A DNA stretch of 64,000 bases from Arthrobacter pascens (lineage in GTDB: Bacteria > Actinomycetota > Actinomycetes > Actinomycetales > Micrococcaceae). The stretch lies in the NCBI RefSeq assembly GCF_030816475.1, contig NZ_JAUSXF010000001.1, positions 4,030,001 to 4,094,000 of the forward strand, in the 5' to 3' direction. The first letter of the stretch is position 1, and the number at the start of each line of letters is the position of its first letter. A program made the translations under genes and the position numbers. Positions 54,495 through 63,853 of the stretch are shown here, piece by piece. The notes under the pieces were generated by a model. The model was not told where the DNA came from, made no database searches, and saw only the letters and a program-made list of their open reading frames with translations.

Positions 54495-56558
54495 TTAGCC
54501 GTGGAGGACGTCTGGCCCCGAGTCGGGGATGCCCCCCTGGAACGGCACGTCCTCCGGAACACCCTGCGGGTGCGGCGGCTGGGCGTCCAGCGGCTCCTCG
54601 AGCCGCGCTTCCGTGGCTTCCTGCTGGGCTTCCCGTTCTGCCCTTTCCTGGCGTGACTCCACCGGGCCTTCCTTTTGGACGGGCCTGGTTTCCTTCGAGA
54701 GCCAGACTTCGCGGAAGTCGCGCTTGCGGATGTCCGAGAAGATGGATGCGATCTCGGCCTGGTTAAGGGTTTCGCGTTCCAGGAGCTCGAGGGCAAGCAT
54801 GTCCAGGACGTCGCGGTTCTCGGTGAGGATGGCGTAGGCCTCATCGTGCGCCTGGTCGATCAGCCGGCGTACTTCCTCGTCCACCACATAGGCGATCTGG
54901 TCGGAGTAGTTGCGCTCGTGGCCGGCGTCGCGGCCAAGGAACGGCTCGCCGCCGCCCTGGCCAAGGCGTACGGCCCCCACGCGTTCGCTCATGCCGTATT
55001 CAGTGACCATCTTCCGGGCCGTGGCGGTGGCCTTTTCGATGTCGTTGGAAGCGCCGGTGGAGGGGTCGTGGAACACGATCTCCTCCGCCACCCGGCCGCC
55101 CATAGCGTAGGCCATCTGGTCCAGCAGCTCGTTGCGTGTTATGGAGTACTTGTCGTTGTCCGGCACCACCATGGTGTAGCCCAGGGCACGGCCGCGGGGC
55201 AGGATGGTGATCTTGGTGACCGGTGCAGAGTTCCGCAGGGCCGCAGCCACCAAGGCGTGTCCACCTTCGTGGTACGCGGTGATCTTGCGCTCGTGCTCCT
55301 TCATGACCCGGCTGCGCTTCTGCGGTCCGGCCATGACGCGGTCGATGGCCTCGTCCAGGGCGCGGTCGTCGATGAGGTTGGCGTTGGAGCGGGCGGTCAG
55401 CAGCGCTGCCTCGTTCAGGACGTTGGCAAGGTCGGCGCCGGTGTAGCCGGGGGTCTTCTTGGCCACGGCCTTCAGGTCAACTCCCGAGGCCATGGGCTTG
55501 CCCTTGGCATGTACCTGCAGGATCTGGTCGCGGCCGATCAGGTCAGGGGCCTCGACGGAGATCTGGCGGTCAAAACGCCCGGGGCGCAGCAGTGCGGGGT
55601 CCAGGACGTCGGGACGGTTGGTGGCTGCGATCAGGATGACGTTGGTTTTGACGTCGAAGCCATCCATTTCAACCAGGAGCTGGTTGAGGGTCTGTTCGCG
55701 TTCGTCGTTGCCGCCGCCGATCCCGGCACCGCGGTGACGGCCGACGGCGTCGATCTCGTCCACAAAGATGATGGCGGGCGAGTTGGCCTTGGCCTGCTCG
55801 AAGAGGTCGCGGACGCGGGAGGCGCCCACACCGACGAACATTTCGACGAAGTCGGAGCCGGAGATGGAGAAGAAGGGCACGCCCGCCTCGCCGGCGACAG
55901 CACGGGCCAGGAGGGTCTTGCCGGTTCCGGGAGGGCCGTAGAGCAGCACGCCTTTCGGGATCTTGGCGCCCACAGCCTGGAACTTCGCCGGTTCCTGCAG
56001 GAACTCCTTGATCTCCTGGAGCTCCTCAACCGCTTCGTCCGCACCGGCAACATCAACAAACGTCACCTGCGGCATGTCCTTGTTGACCATCTTGGCCTTG
56101 GACTTGCCGAACTGCATGATCTTGGAGCCGCCGCCCTGCATCCGGGTCATGAGGAACCAGAACAGCGCGCCGAGCAGGATGACGGGGATCAGAAGGGAAA
56201 GCAGGCCTGAGAACCAGTTGCTTTCAATAGGCTGGTCCGTGTAGCCGCTGGCGGGCTTGGCGTCCGTGACGGCCTTGACCACGTCCACGGCGCGGGCGTC
56301 CACGAAGAAGAACTGGACGCTCTTGCCCTTGTCCTGGCCGTTTATCTGGAGATCGTCCTTGAGCGTGAGGTCCACACGGTTTTCGCCGTCGAAGATCCTG
56401 GCCTGCTCAACCTTGCCGTCGGCAAGGAGGCCCAGGCCCTTGTCCGTGTCGATCCTTGCCGCGCCGCCGGGAGCCAGCGTTGCAAAAGCCACGAGGAGCA
56501 TGCCGATTACGACAACGATCCAGATGCCCGGGCCCTTGAAGAAACTCTTAGCTTTCAT
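54495..56558 (-). CDS. ftsH: ATP-dependent zinc metalloprotease FtsH
   Basis: Membrane-bound AAA+ protease of 687 residues that degrades damaged membrane and regulatory proteins. Two transmembrane helices ([18 protein letters not shown] near residue 12; [18 protein letters not shown] near 115) flank a small periplasmic domain. The AAA module has [17 protein letters not shown] and [15 protein letters not shown]. The peptidase domain has the zinc motif [10 protein letters not shown]. The C-terminus is a charged Glu/Gln/Pro-rich tail. Genes hpt and tilS lie upstream in the same direction. Confidence 0.97.
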   Translation of the reverse strand: MKAKSFFKGPGIWIVVVIGMLLVAFATLAPGGAARIDTDKGLGLLADGKVEQARIFDGENRVDLTLKDDLQINGQDKGKSVQFFFVDARAVDVVKAVTDAKPASGYTDQPIESNWFSGLLSLLIPVILLGALFWFLMTRMQGGGSKIMQFGKSKAKMVNKDMPQVTFVDVAGADEAVEELQEIKEFLQEPAKFQAVGAKIPKGVLLYGPPGTGKTLLARAVAGEAGVPFFSISGSDFVEMFVGVGASRVRDLFEQAKANSPAIIFVDEIDAVGRHRGAGIGGGNDEREQTLNQLLVEMDGFDVKTNVILIAATNRPDVLDPALLRPGRFDRQISVEAPDLIGRDQILQVHAKGKPMASGVDLKAVAKKTPGYTGADLANVLNEAALLTARSNANLIDDRALDEAIDRVMAGPQKRSRVMKEHERKITAYHEGGHALVAAALRNSAPVTKITILPRGRALGYTMVVPDNDKYSITRNELLDQMAYAMGGRVAEEIVFHDPSTGASNDIEKATATARKMVTEYGMSERVGAVRLGQGGGEPFLGRDAGHERNYSDQIAYVVDEEVRRLIDQAHDEAYAILTENRDVLDMLALELLERETLNQAEIASIFSDIRKRDFREVWLSKETRPVQKEGPVESRQERAEREAQQEATEARLEEPLDAQPPHPQGVPEDVPFQGGIPDSGPDVLHG

Positions 56559-56737
56559 CTGTTCGGGGCTGGCCCCGTCCCTCCTGGTAGTCCTGCACGG
56601 CGAGTGATCTGCGCGCGTGTGGTGCTGCGTCAGCTTCTAGCTTTACACCGTTCGGAGTGAATCACGCACGGTGTCGCTTAAAAGTTCCCTCTGGGCGTAG
56701 CGGGGCACGGCCATGGCCGGAGCCTGGGAGGCGCAGA

Positions 56738-57292
56738 TTACTCGTAGACGTGCGGCGCCAGGGTGCCGACGAAGTCCAGGTTGCGGTATTTCTCGGCGTA
56801 GTCCAGGCCATAGCCGACCACGAACTCGTTGGGGATGTCGTAGCCGACGTACTTGACGTCGATCTGGACCTTCGCGGCCGTGGGCTTGCGGAAGGCGGTG
56901 CAGATTTCCACCGATGCCGTGCCGCGCGATTCCAGGTTGGTCTTCAGCCAGGACAGCGTGAGGCCCGAGTCGATGATGTCTTCAACAATCAGGACGTCCT
57001 TCCCCATCAGGTCGGTGTCCAGGTCCTTGAGGATACGTACTACTCCCGATGACTGGGTGCCGGAGCCGTAGGAGGAAACAGCCATCCAGTCCATGGAAAT
57101 GTGGCTGTGGAGCGCGCGGGCAAGGTCGGCCATGACCATCACTGCACCCTTGAGCACGCCGACGATGAGGATTTCCCGGCCTTCATAGTCCCTGTCGATC
57201 TCGGCAGCGAGTTCGGTGATCCGTTGCTGGATCTGTTCCTTGGTGTAGAGAACGTGCTTGAGGTCTGCCTGGACGTCGTTTGAATCCACCAA
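56738..57292 (-). CDS. hpt: Hypoxanthine phosphoribosyltransferase
   Basis: Salvages hypoxanthine and guanine using PRPP. The protein of 184 residues has the pyrophosphate-binding segment ILIVGVLKGAVMVMADLAR, MAVSSYGSGTQSSG in the flexible loop, the PRPP motif DVLIVEDIIDSGLTLSWL, and VDVKYVGYDIPNEFVVGYG around the purine-binding site. Gene order tilS-hpt-ftsH is conserved in many bacteria. Confidence 0.96.
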   Translation of the reverse strand: MVDSNDVQADLKHVLYTKEQIQQRITELAAEIDRDYEGREILIVGVLKGAVMVMADLARALHSHISMDWMAVSSYGSGTQSSGVVRILKDLDTDLMGKDVLIVEDIIDSGLTLSWLKTNLESRGTASVEICTAFRKPTAAKVQIDVKYVGYDIPNEFVVGYGLDYAEKYRNLDFVGTLAPHVYE

Positions 57293-57318
57293 TGACTCCT
57301 GTGTAGATGCGGGTGCGA

Positions 57319-58449
57319 CTATATTTGGGGCGGTTTTTGAGGCCGGAATACTAGCTTCCCACAGCGGGCGCCTTCACGGGGAACGGAAGCATCCCCGGCG
57401 GCCTGGACACCGGCAGAGGCGCGGGGGCGGGCTGCATCCAGCTGGGCCAGCGACAGGCGGTACACGCTCACCCCCCCGGGCAGCTCCACCGGACCTGCGG
57501 AACCCCGCCGCCGCAGCAGCGCTTCCGCCGCCAGGAGGCGCTGATAGCTGGGCTGTTGACCCCCGACGTCGGCTGCTGCCCTGGCGATCACCCGGAACCT
57601 GATCGCCGGGGCCAGGTTCGCGACCGCGTCCTCGGGAAGGCTGACTTCCTCGCCCGAACGCTCAACCATGCCTGCAAACGTGCGTTCCGCCACGTCTTCA
57701 AGGTAGTCGGCGTCCAGCTGCAGAATGGAGGCCGTCCGGGCGAGTGACTCGGCGACGCCGGGACCCAGCTTTTCCTCAAGCAGGGGCAGTACTTCCACCC
57801 TTGTCCGCGAACGGGCGTAGGCCGGATCCGCGTTGCTGGGGTCGTGCCAGGGCTCGAGTTCCTCAACCCGGCAGATCTCCAGGGTGTCTTCGCGGCGCAA
57901 TCCCAGGAAGGGCCGGAGCAGGATTCCGCGGACAGGCCTCATTCCTGCCAGGGAACGCGTGCCGGAGCCCCGGGCAAGGCCCAGCAGGACCTGTTCGGCC
58001 TGGTCATCCAGGGTGTGACCCAGCAGGATTGCGCTGGCCCCTTGTCCTGCAGCGGCTGCTTCCAGCGCCGCATGGCGCGCCTCGCGGGCGGCTGCTTCGG
58101 GACCCATCCCGGTGCCGGCAACCTCCACTGTCCTGACTTCCACCGGCGAAAGTCCCAGGTCCTCCAGGGCAAGGGCAGTCTGCGCCGCGACGCTGGCTGA
58201 GCCTGGCTGAAGCTGGTGGTCCACTATTACGGCGCCCACTGTTATGGCGTGCCCGTTGACGTGGCCACGGCGGCCGAAATAGGCGGCCACCGATGCAAGG
58301 GCAAGCGAGTCCGGGCCGCCGCTGCATGCGACCAGCACATGCTCCGGGTATCCGGCCAGGGCCAGGGCGTCCCCGACCATTTTCCGCGCCTTGCCAACGA
58401 CGGGCGCCAGCCTGCCGGGCCGGCGTCGTCCGCTTGGAAGTTCGTGCAA
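57319..58449 (-). CDS. tilS: tRNA(Ile)-lysidine synthetase
   Basis: Modifies C34 of tRNA-Ile(CAU) with lysine. The protein of 376 residues has the PP-loop VLVACSGGPDSLALASVA and DHQLQPGSA, followed by the nucleotide-binding LLGHTLDDQAEQVLLGLARG and RPFLGLRREDTLEIC. The central domain has WHDPSNADPAYARSRTRVEV. The C-terminal domain is short, usual for actinobacterial TilS. The gene begins immediately after the DUF2342 gene. Confidence 0.94.
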   Translation of the reverse strand: MHELPSGRRRPGRLAPVVGKARKMVGDALALAGYPEHVLVACSGGPDSLALASVAAYFGRRGHVNGHAITVGAVIVDHQLQPGSASVAAQTALALEDLGLSPVEVRTVEVAGTGMGPEAAAREARHAALEAAAAGQGASAILLGHTLDDQAEQVLLGLARGSGTRSLAGMRPVRGILLRPFLGLRREDTLEICRVEELEPWHDPSNADPAYARSRTRVEVLPLLEEKLGPGVAESLARTASILQLDADYLEDVAERTFAGMVERSGEEVSLPEDAVANLAPAIRFRVIARAAADVGGQQPSYQRLLAAEALLRRRGSAGPVELPGGVSVYRLSLAQLDAARPRASAGVQAAGDASVPREGARCGKLVFRPQKPPQI

Positions 58450-59592
58450 TTACAGGCCCATCCGGTCAAGCCACAGCTTGGCGTCGTGGATTTCGGGCTC
58501 TGTCGGCAGGTTGTCGGCCGATTCCCAGACCCTGTTGAACCCGTCCATCCCGGCCACGTCGACCACCGCCCGGACGAATTTCGCGCCGTCGGAGTACTGG
58601 CGCATCTTCGCGTCCAGACCGAGCAGGTTTCGGATGAATTTTTCGATCACGCCGCGGTCCTTGCCGCGGTCGTTGAAGCGCTGCCGGATGGTCTTAACGG
58701 TCGGAATGATGCTCTCGTCCACGCCGTCCATGACCACGTTGGCATGGCCCTCGAGGAGGCTCATGACTGCTGTCAGATGGGACAACGACGCCTTCTCCTC
58801 CGGATTCTGCAGAAGGTCAAGGATCGCACCGCGGCCTGGCGCGTTGCCGCCCGCGCTGCGGTCCTTGAGCGAACGGGCGGCAGCGGAGGCACGTTCCATG
58901 AGGGAGTCCACGTTGCCCAGCAGGTGCCCGCTCAGGTTGTCGATTTCGGCCAGCATGTGATGGCGGAGCCAGGGCGCGGCCGCAAACTGCACACGGTGGG
59001 TCTGCTCATGCAGGCAGACCCAGAGCCTGAAGTCTTCAGGGACGACGTTCAGCTGGCGCTCCACCGAAACGATGTTGGGCACTACGAGCAGCAGCCGTCC
59101 GCCGGCCGGTGCGGTGGAACCTTCCGCCAAGGCTGCAAAAGGATCGTACTGGCCCAGGACCTTGCTGGACAGGAAGGCCAGCACGGCGCCGAGCTGGCTG
59201 CCGGTGATGGCGCCGCTGACGCTGGCTGCAGCGGGGCTGACATTGCCACGGCGGCTTTCGAGCATCTTTTCCATGGCAGGTTTGAGCATTACGGCGAAGC
59301 TCTGGGTGTTGGCCTTCGCCCAGTTGGCGCGGTCCACCACCAGGACGGACGAGTCACGGAGGTCCCGTGCAGCCTCCAGGCCGGTGATTTCATGAACGTG
59401 CGGCACCGAGGCATCGGCCAGGCTGCGCAGGCTGTCCACGGCGTCGCCGATTTCGGCCGAGTCCAGCATGGGCCCCGCGGACGCCAGGCGTGCTGCGGTG
59501 GAGGCGGCAAGGTCCCAGTTGATCAGGGATTGGGCCGGGCTGGGCGAGGCAGCGGCGGACGAATCACGTGTTGTGGACTCCATACTTCCCAT
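58450..59592 (-). CDS. DUF2342/zincin-like metalloprotease family protein (Rv3626c-like)
   Basis: Protein of 380 residues with a candidate zinc-binding motif HEQTH (His195-Glu196-His199) in WVCLHEQTHRVQF and the downstream LEGHANVVMDGVDE, which could supply the third ligand. The family is annotated as 'zinc-dependent metalloprotease' or 'F420 biosynthesis associated protein' and occurs between dacB and tilS in actinobacteria (Rv3626c). There is no signal peptide or membrane segment. Biological role is not established. It ends directly at the tilS start. Confidence 0.85.
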   Translation of the reverse strand: MGSMESTTRDSSAAASPSPAQSLINWDLAASTAARLASAGPMLDSAEIGDAVDSLRSLADASVPHVHEITGLEAARDLRDSSVLVVDRANWAKANTQSFAVMLKPAMEKMLESRRGNVSPAAASVSGAITGSQLGAVLAFLSSKVLGQYDPFAALAEGSTAPAGGRLLLVVPNIVSVERQLNVVPEDFRLWVCLHEQTHRVQFAAAPWLRHHMLAEIDNLSGHLLGNVDSLMERASAAARSLKDRSAGGNAPGRGAILDLLQNPEEKASLSHLTAVMSLLEGHANVVMDGVDESIIPTVKTIRQRFNDRGKDRGVIEKFIRNLLGLDAKMRQYSDGAKFVRAVVDVAGMDGFNRVWESADNLPTEPEIHDAKLWLDRMGL

Positions 59593-59676
59593 CAGACCAC
59601 AGCCGACGGCGGATCGGCCTTAAGTTCGCTGACGGGCGAGCGGCTGCGGCCGGATTTCAGGTTCACATGCCCGGGT

Positions 59677-60063
59677 TCAGCTACTTGGAGTAGAGCCTTC
59701 GAGCAGCCAGGTCATCGCTTCGGGACGGGACGTGAAAAAACGGGTGGGACAGGGTGGGACATGCATGCTGAGAAAGAAGTTGGCCAGAACCCGATCGACA
59801 GGGCTTGATCCCAGCAGGGCTATCCGGTTGGCCGCACAAGGGATGGAGAAAACGCCACGTGCCTGCCGGCTCACGGACTCGGTGGTGGCCATGTCCACCA
59901 GCATCGGATATTCCGATCCGTCGGCGGCTTCGTTGACCGCGGCCATCGCGGCATGGGCATCCACGGCTTCAATTCTGACGCTTGGCTTCCACACCAGGTG
60001 GATAATCTGGTCGGCCTCAAGTGCTACCGCGCCTTTGCCGCCTTCAACCATGATTGGTTCCAC
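59677..60063 (-). CDS. Small protein of unknown function (128 aa, STAS/SpoIIAA-like features)
   Basis: Soluble protein of 128 residues with alternating beta strands and helices: DQIIHLVWKPSVRIEAVDAH, YPMLVDMATTESVSRQARG, AANRIALLGSSPVDRVLANF and PTRFFTSRPEAMTWL. This pattern resembles the STAS/SpoIIAA-like domain proteins common in Arthrobacter, which carry a characteristic 'LVD' strand and a terminal 'A..WL' helix. Function unknown. It is inserted between dacB and the DUF2342 gene, a place without a gene in M. tuberculosis, and is preceded by a perfect hairpin. Confidence 0.65.
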   Translation of the reverse strand: MEPIMVEGGKGAVALEADQIIHLVWKPSVRIEAVDAHAAMAAVNEAADGSEYPMLVDMATTESVSRQARGVFSIPCAANRIALLGSSPVDRVLANFFLSMHVPPCPTRFFTSRPEAMTWLLEGSTPSS

Positions 60064-60126
60064 TGCCTGTCCCCCAAAAGTTTCGGCTGGGCTTTATCCT
60101 ATTCCCTTTCGCCGGGACCGGTTTAT

Positions 60127-60184
60127 CCCCCCGTTATGGTCTTTTCCCCGCGGTACTCCGGGGGGAAAAGACCATAACGGGGGG
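60127..60184 (-). terminator. Perfect 23-base inverted repeat after dacB
   Basis: CCCCCCGTTATGGTCTTTTC plus three further bases is repeated exactly as its complement at 60162-60184, with a 12-base loop that can pair in part. It lies 18 bases past the dacB stop, in the right place to end dacB transcription, although the flank on the exit side (ATAAAC) lacks a T-tract. The perfection over 23 bases is unusual. Confidence 0.7.
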
Positions 60185-60201
60185 AAAGAGGCTCGGAGGT
60201 A

Positions 60202-61806
60202 CTAGCGGCAGCCGCAGGCAGCCAGCGCCGTGGCCGCCCGGTCCAGGGCTTCCTTGTTGCCTGCGGCTCCGGGCGTGAGGCCGTTACCGATGAAGGAAAA
60301 GACCAGGAGGCGGCTGTCTGCGTCAACCACATAGCCGCTGAGTGCGATCACCGAGTTCAGTGTCCCGGTCTTGGCCCGGACCAATCCGGCGCCGCGGGCG
60401 GTGGCGTTGTCCCCATAGCGGGCGCCCAGGGTCCCGGTGAGGCCTGCCACCGGGAACCCGGCCAGCGCAGTGCGAAGCCTTGTGTCCGTGCCTGAAGTGA
60501 TGGCGCGGACCACTTCGGCGAACTGGCGGGCCGAGACCTGGTTATCCAGCGCCAGCCCGCACACGTCCGCAAGCCTCATGGTGTCTGTGGGAATGCCCAG
60601 CTCCGTGAGCTGCTTCCGTACTGCCTCCGTTGCCCCCGTGTTGCTGCCTGGCTGCCCCGCTGCGACGGCGGACATCCGTCCCAGGATCTCGGCCAGGTAG
60701 TTGTCTGAAGTCTGCAGCATGAGGTCGACCTGCTGGCTGACCGTGGCAGACTGCACCTCCGCGAGGACGGCAGGTCCACCGCCATCTGCAGCAGGCGCGG
60801 ACGGAGCAGGCCCGGACGAAGCAGGCCCGGAAGGAGCAGGCCCGGACGAAGCTTGGAACCGCGCGACGCCGTCCGTCACGCTGAGCCCCGCAGCTGCACC
60901 TGCCGCTTTGAGCTGCGCCGCGAACGCCTGCGCAGCGGTGACCGCCGAGTCCTGGGGCCGGGGGCCGGTGGTGGCTACTGGGTCAAAGCGGGCAGAGTTC
61001 AGTGCGAGCGGGAATAGCGGAGCCTGTTCGCCCGCCTCCACGTCACCTTGCGCCCATGCGGGGTTCAGGGCCGGTCCGCTGAACAGGGAATCGTCCACCA
61101 GGACTGTCACCTGCCCTGCAGTACCTTTCTCTTTCAGCGCCGCAACCGTTGACACCGCCAGTGTCGCGAGCCCGGCGTGGCCCATCACCTGGGCCGGCAT
61201 GGAATCACCGGCGCCCAGGAGGACGTCGCCGCCCCCGGTGAGCACCACCTGCCCGGCCGCCGGACCAGATAGGACCCGCGTGCTGAACCGGTGGTCGGGG
61301 CCGAGGGCACGCAAAGCAGCCACGGCGGTGAGCAACTTCATGTTGGAGGCCGGAATCCTGTTATCTGAGCCGCCGCGGTCAAACAGGACCTGGCCCGTGA
61401 GCGCGTCCTGGACCAGCCCCGTAAAGCCGCCTCCGCCGTCGGCCTTCAACAGCGCCTCCAGCTGCGTGCTGACAGCGGATGGCAGCGGCACCGGCGCGGA
61501 ATCCTGCAGCGGGGGCAGGCCCTGCCGCGGTGCGAGCGTGGCAGGTGGCCGCTGCCACGCCGGAGGTGCAGGAGTGGAAAGCGGCTGGCCCGGGCCGACA
61601 AAGGCCGGCCCGGCCATCATGGCCACAGGTATGGCCAGGACCACGGTCAGCAGAAGCAGCAGAGCCTCGGGCCAGGCCTTCAGCAGACGCGTGACCCTGC
61701 CCTTGACAGGGTCTTTGGCGGGGCGCAAGGGCGCGTCGTCGGCAACCGGTTGGCTGCTTGTTTCCTTCATCGTGGTGCTGGTCCTCAAGTCCCGAAAATT
61801 CCCCAT
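60202..61806 (-). CDS. dacB: D-alanyl-D-alanine carboxypeptidase/endopeptidase (PBP4 type)
   Basis: Peptidoglycan hydrolase of the S13 family, 534 residues. A cytoplasmic N-terminus is followed by one membrane anchor (WPEALLLLLTVVLAIPVAMM) and a Pro/Ala-rich stretch, then the catalytic domain. Active-site motifs are SxxK in IPASNMKLLTAVAAL, SxN in LQTSDNYLAEILGRM, and KTG in VRAKTGTLNSVIALSG. An Ala/Ser/Gly/Pro repeat of about 25 residues (SGPAPSGPASSGPAPS) interrupts the middle. Starts at 61806 (AGGAAC upstream) and 61770 are both possible. It is divergent from ppa, as in M. tuberculosis. Confidence 0.92.
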   Translation of the reverse strand: MGNFRDLRTSTTMKETSSQPVADDAPLRPAKDPVKGRVTRLLKAWPEALLLLLTVVLAIPVAMMAGPAFVGPGQPLSTPAPPAWQRPPATLAPRQGLPPLQDSAPVPLPSAVSTQLEALLKADGGGGFTGLVQDALTGQVLFDRGGSDNRIPASNMKLLTAVAALRALGPDHRFSTRVLSGPAAGQVVLTGGGDVLLGAGDSMPAQVMGHAGLATLAVSTVAALKEKGTAGQVTVLVDDSLFSGPALNPAWAQGDVEAGEQAPLFPLALNSARFDPVATTGPRPQDSAVTAAQAFAAQLKAAGAAAGLSVTDGVARFQASSGPAPSGPASSGPAPSAPAADGGGPAVLAEVQSATVSQQVDLMLQTSDNYLAEILGRMSAVAAGQPGSNTGATEAVRKQLTELGIPTDTMRLADVCGLALDNQVSARQFAEVVRAITSGTDTRLRTALAGFPVAGLTGTLGARYGDNATARGAGLVRAKTGTLNSVIALSGYVVDADSRLLVFSFIGNGLTPGAAGNKEALDRAATALAACGCR

Positions 61807-61921
61807 AGTTCCTGAAACTTGGGCCGCTCGCTATATCCTCAATAGTAGTCGGCGGCACTGACACTCCTTTTGGCGGAGGTCAAGTGTGCCGCGAACCCCT
61901 GCAATTGCCGAGGAGCATTCC

Positions 61922-62410
61922 ATGAAGCATGACGTGACCATCGAGATCCCCAAGGGGTCCCGCGTCAAGTACGAAGTCGACCACGAGACCGGCCGCGTCC
62001 GCCTGGACCGCGTCCTCTTCACCTCCATGCAGTACCCCACGCACTACGGTTTCTTCGAGAACACGCTGGGCGAGGACGGTGACCCGCTGGACGCACTGGT
62101 GCTCCTGCAGGACTTCGACCTGCTCCCGGGTGTCATTGTTGAATCGCGCCCCATCGGCGTCTTCAACATGACCGACGACGGCGGCGGCGACGCCAAAGTC
62201 CTGTGCGTCCCGGTTGACGCCCGCTTTGACCACATCCAGGAAGTCAGCGATGTCAGCGAATTTCTGATCAAGGAAATCGAGCACTTCTTCACCCGCTACA
62301 AGGACCTGGAGCCAGGCAAGTGGGTCAAGGCTGAAGGCTGGGGCGACCGGGCTGCAGCCGAAGCCGAGCTCGAAGCGTCGATCAAGCGCTACGTTCCGGT
62401 GGCACACTAG
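61922..62410 (+). CDS. ppa: Inorganic pyrophosphatase
   Basis: Family I soluble pyrophosphatase of 162 residues, pulling biosynthetic reactions by hydrolysing PPi. Features are [39 protein letters not shown] with the metal-binding aspartates ([11 protein letters not shown]), and [16 protein letters not shown]. The ATG at 61922 has GAGGAG upstream; an ATG twelve codons earlier is not needed. Confidence 0.97.
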   Translation: MKHDVTIEIPKGSRVKYEVDHETGRVRLDRVLFTSMQYPTHYGFFENTLGEDGDPLDALVLLQDFDLLPGVIVESRPIGVFNMTDDGGGDAKVLCVPVDARFDHIQEVSDVSEFLIKEIEHFFTRYKDLEPGKWVKAEGWGDRAAAEAELEASIKRYVPVAH

Positions 62411-62431
62411 TCCCCGCACTCCCCTCACCTG

Positions 62432-62496
62432 ACAACGCGGGGTCACTTTTCGCCCAATCCGGCCGCCGGATTGGGCCGGAAGTGACCCCGCGTTGT
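62432..62496. repeat. Long perfect intergenic inverted repeat
   Basis: A 17-base arm ACAACGCGGGGTCACTT (62432-62448) is repeated as its exact complement at 62480-62496. A second inner stem CCAATCCGG/CCGGATTGG forms a near-continuous hairpin. It lies 21 bases past the ppa stop and ends 16 bases before the carboxylesterase start. It has no T-tract. Confidence 0.68.
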
Positions 62497-62512
62497 GGTT
62501 TAAGGTGAATCG

Positions 62513-63853
62513 GTGAGCTCCGCACCTATTTTCAACCCGCCCTGCGGTCCGGTCACCGGCTGGCGGGACCACTCCGGCGCCGGCGATGTCATCCGCGCCA
62601 CCGGCATCCCTTACGCCAAGGCCGGACGTTTCGAGCTTCCCGTTCAGGCAGCTGACTGGGACGAACCGTTGTCAGCAACCTCCCCCGCCCCTGCCTGTCC
62701 GCAGGGGCCGGTGCCGTTCCTCGATGACATCCTGGGCACCCGCTACGGTGAGCTGCCAGGCAGCGAGGACTGCCAGAATCTTTCCATCACCATGCCCGCA
62801 GATCTTGCCCCGGGCGACAGGCTGCCCGTGATGGTCTGGATCCATGGCGGTTCCTACACCACCGGCTCCGGTGACCTCGCAATTTTCGACCCCGCTGTGC
62901 TGGTCGCCGAAAACCGGGTGATCGTGGTCTCGGTAACCTACCGCCTGGGACTGTTCGGCTTCCTCGCCACCAGCTCCGGCCGGCCGGGCAACCTGGGGCT
63001 GCTGGACCAACTCGAGGCGTTCCGGTGGGTGCAGCGGAACATTGCAGCGTTCGGCGGTGACCCCGGTTGTGTGACGGCTTTCGGCCAGTCGGCCGGAGGT
63101 GACGCTATCGCCCACCTCATGGCCACTCCTGAGGCGCCGTCCCTGTTCCAGCGGGCCATCATCCAGAGCGCACCGTTGGGGATCTCCCGCGGCCGGACCA
63201 AAATGAACCACGTGATGGGTGTCGCTGCCGAGGCCGTCACCGAGGAAACTCCTGCGATGGAAGTCGTGGGCATCGAGGATCATGTTTCCCACGTTGCCCG
63301 CAAGTTTGGCCTGAGGGCCGCCATGCCGTTCGGCACCCAGTACGGACACCCACCGCTGCCCTCGGAAGCGAAGATTGAAGCAGCTTGGAACACAGCCGCC
63401 CCCGGCATCGAGGTCCTGATCGGACACACGGCTGACGAGGCACGCCTGTTCCTGCCTGAAAACCCCTGGATCAAGCGTCTGTCGGGGATTCCGTTCCTCG
63501 GCTCCGCGGTAGTTAAAGCCACCAACTGGGCCGTCACCGAAGCGGTGTACGGCAGGCCGGCCCGGAAGTTCGCCCGGCGGCATTGCAAGGCGGGAGGCAA
63601 GGCCTACGGCTACCTGCTTTCCTGGGGAGCGCCGGGAAACTACTACCGGGCCGCCCATACGGTGGACCTGCCGCTGCTCTTCGGTAACAGGCTTACTTGG
63701 CAAGGAGCCGGCCTCCTGGCCGGTGCCTCCTGGGACGAAGTCAATGGCGTGGGCCGGCAGCTGCGGAGCCTGTGGGCCGCATTCGCCCGGGGGGATGACG
63801 TGGGCAGATCGGGTGGCATACCAGGGGCCTTGCAGCTCCGGTCAGTGCCTTGA
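62513..63853 (+). CDS. Type-B carboxylesterase/lipase family protein
   Basis: Alpha/beta-hydrolase of 446 residues in the carboxylesterase (COesterase/para-nitrobenzyl esterase) family. The oxyanion segment is VMVWIHGGSYTTGSGD, the strand GLFGFLATSSGRPGNLGLLD precedes the nucleophile elbow VTAFGQSAGGDAIAHLMA, and the acid/histidine part has AHTVDLPLLFGN. No signal peptide is present, so it is intracellular. Start is GTG at 62513 with AAGGTG upstream. It overlaps the next gene by four bases. Confidence 0.88.
   Translation: MSSAPIFNPPCGPVTGWRDHSGAGDVIRATGIPYAKAGRFELPVQAADWDEPLSATSPAPACPQGPVPFLDDILGTRYGELPGSEDCQNLSITMPADLAPGDRLPVMVWIHGGSYTTGSGDLAIFDPAVLVAENRVIVVSVTYRLGLFGFLATSSGRPGNLGLLDQLEAFRWVQRNIAAFGGDPGCVTAFGQSAGGDAIAHLMATPEAPSLFQRAIIQSAPLGISRGRTKMNHVMGVAAEAVTEETPAMEVVGIEDHVSHVARKFGLRAAMPFGTQYGHPPLPSEAKIEAAWNTAAPGIEVLIGHTADEARLFLPENPWIKRLSGIPFLGSAVVKATNWAVTEAVYGRPARKFARRHCKAGGKAYGYLLSWGAPGNYYRAAHTVDLPLLFGNRLTWQGAGLLAGASWDEVNGVGRQLRSLWAAFARGDDVGRSGGIPGALQLRSVP

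Noticed and set aside
54675..56210. Long plus-strand open frame opposite ftsH
   Set aside because: Antisense shadow of ftsH without family features.
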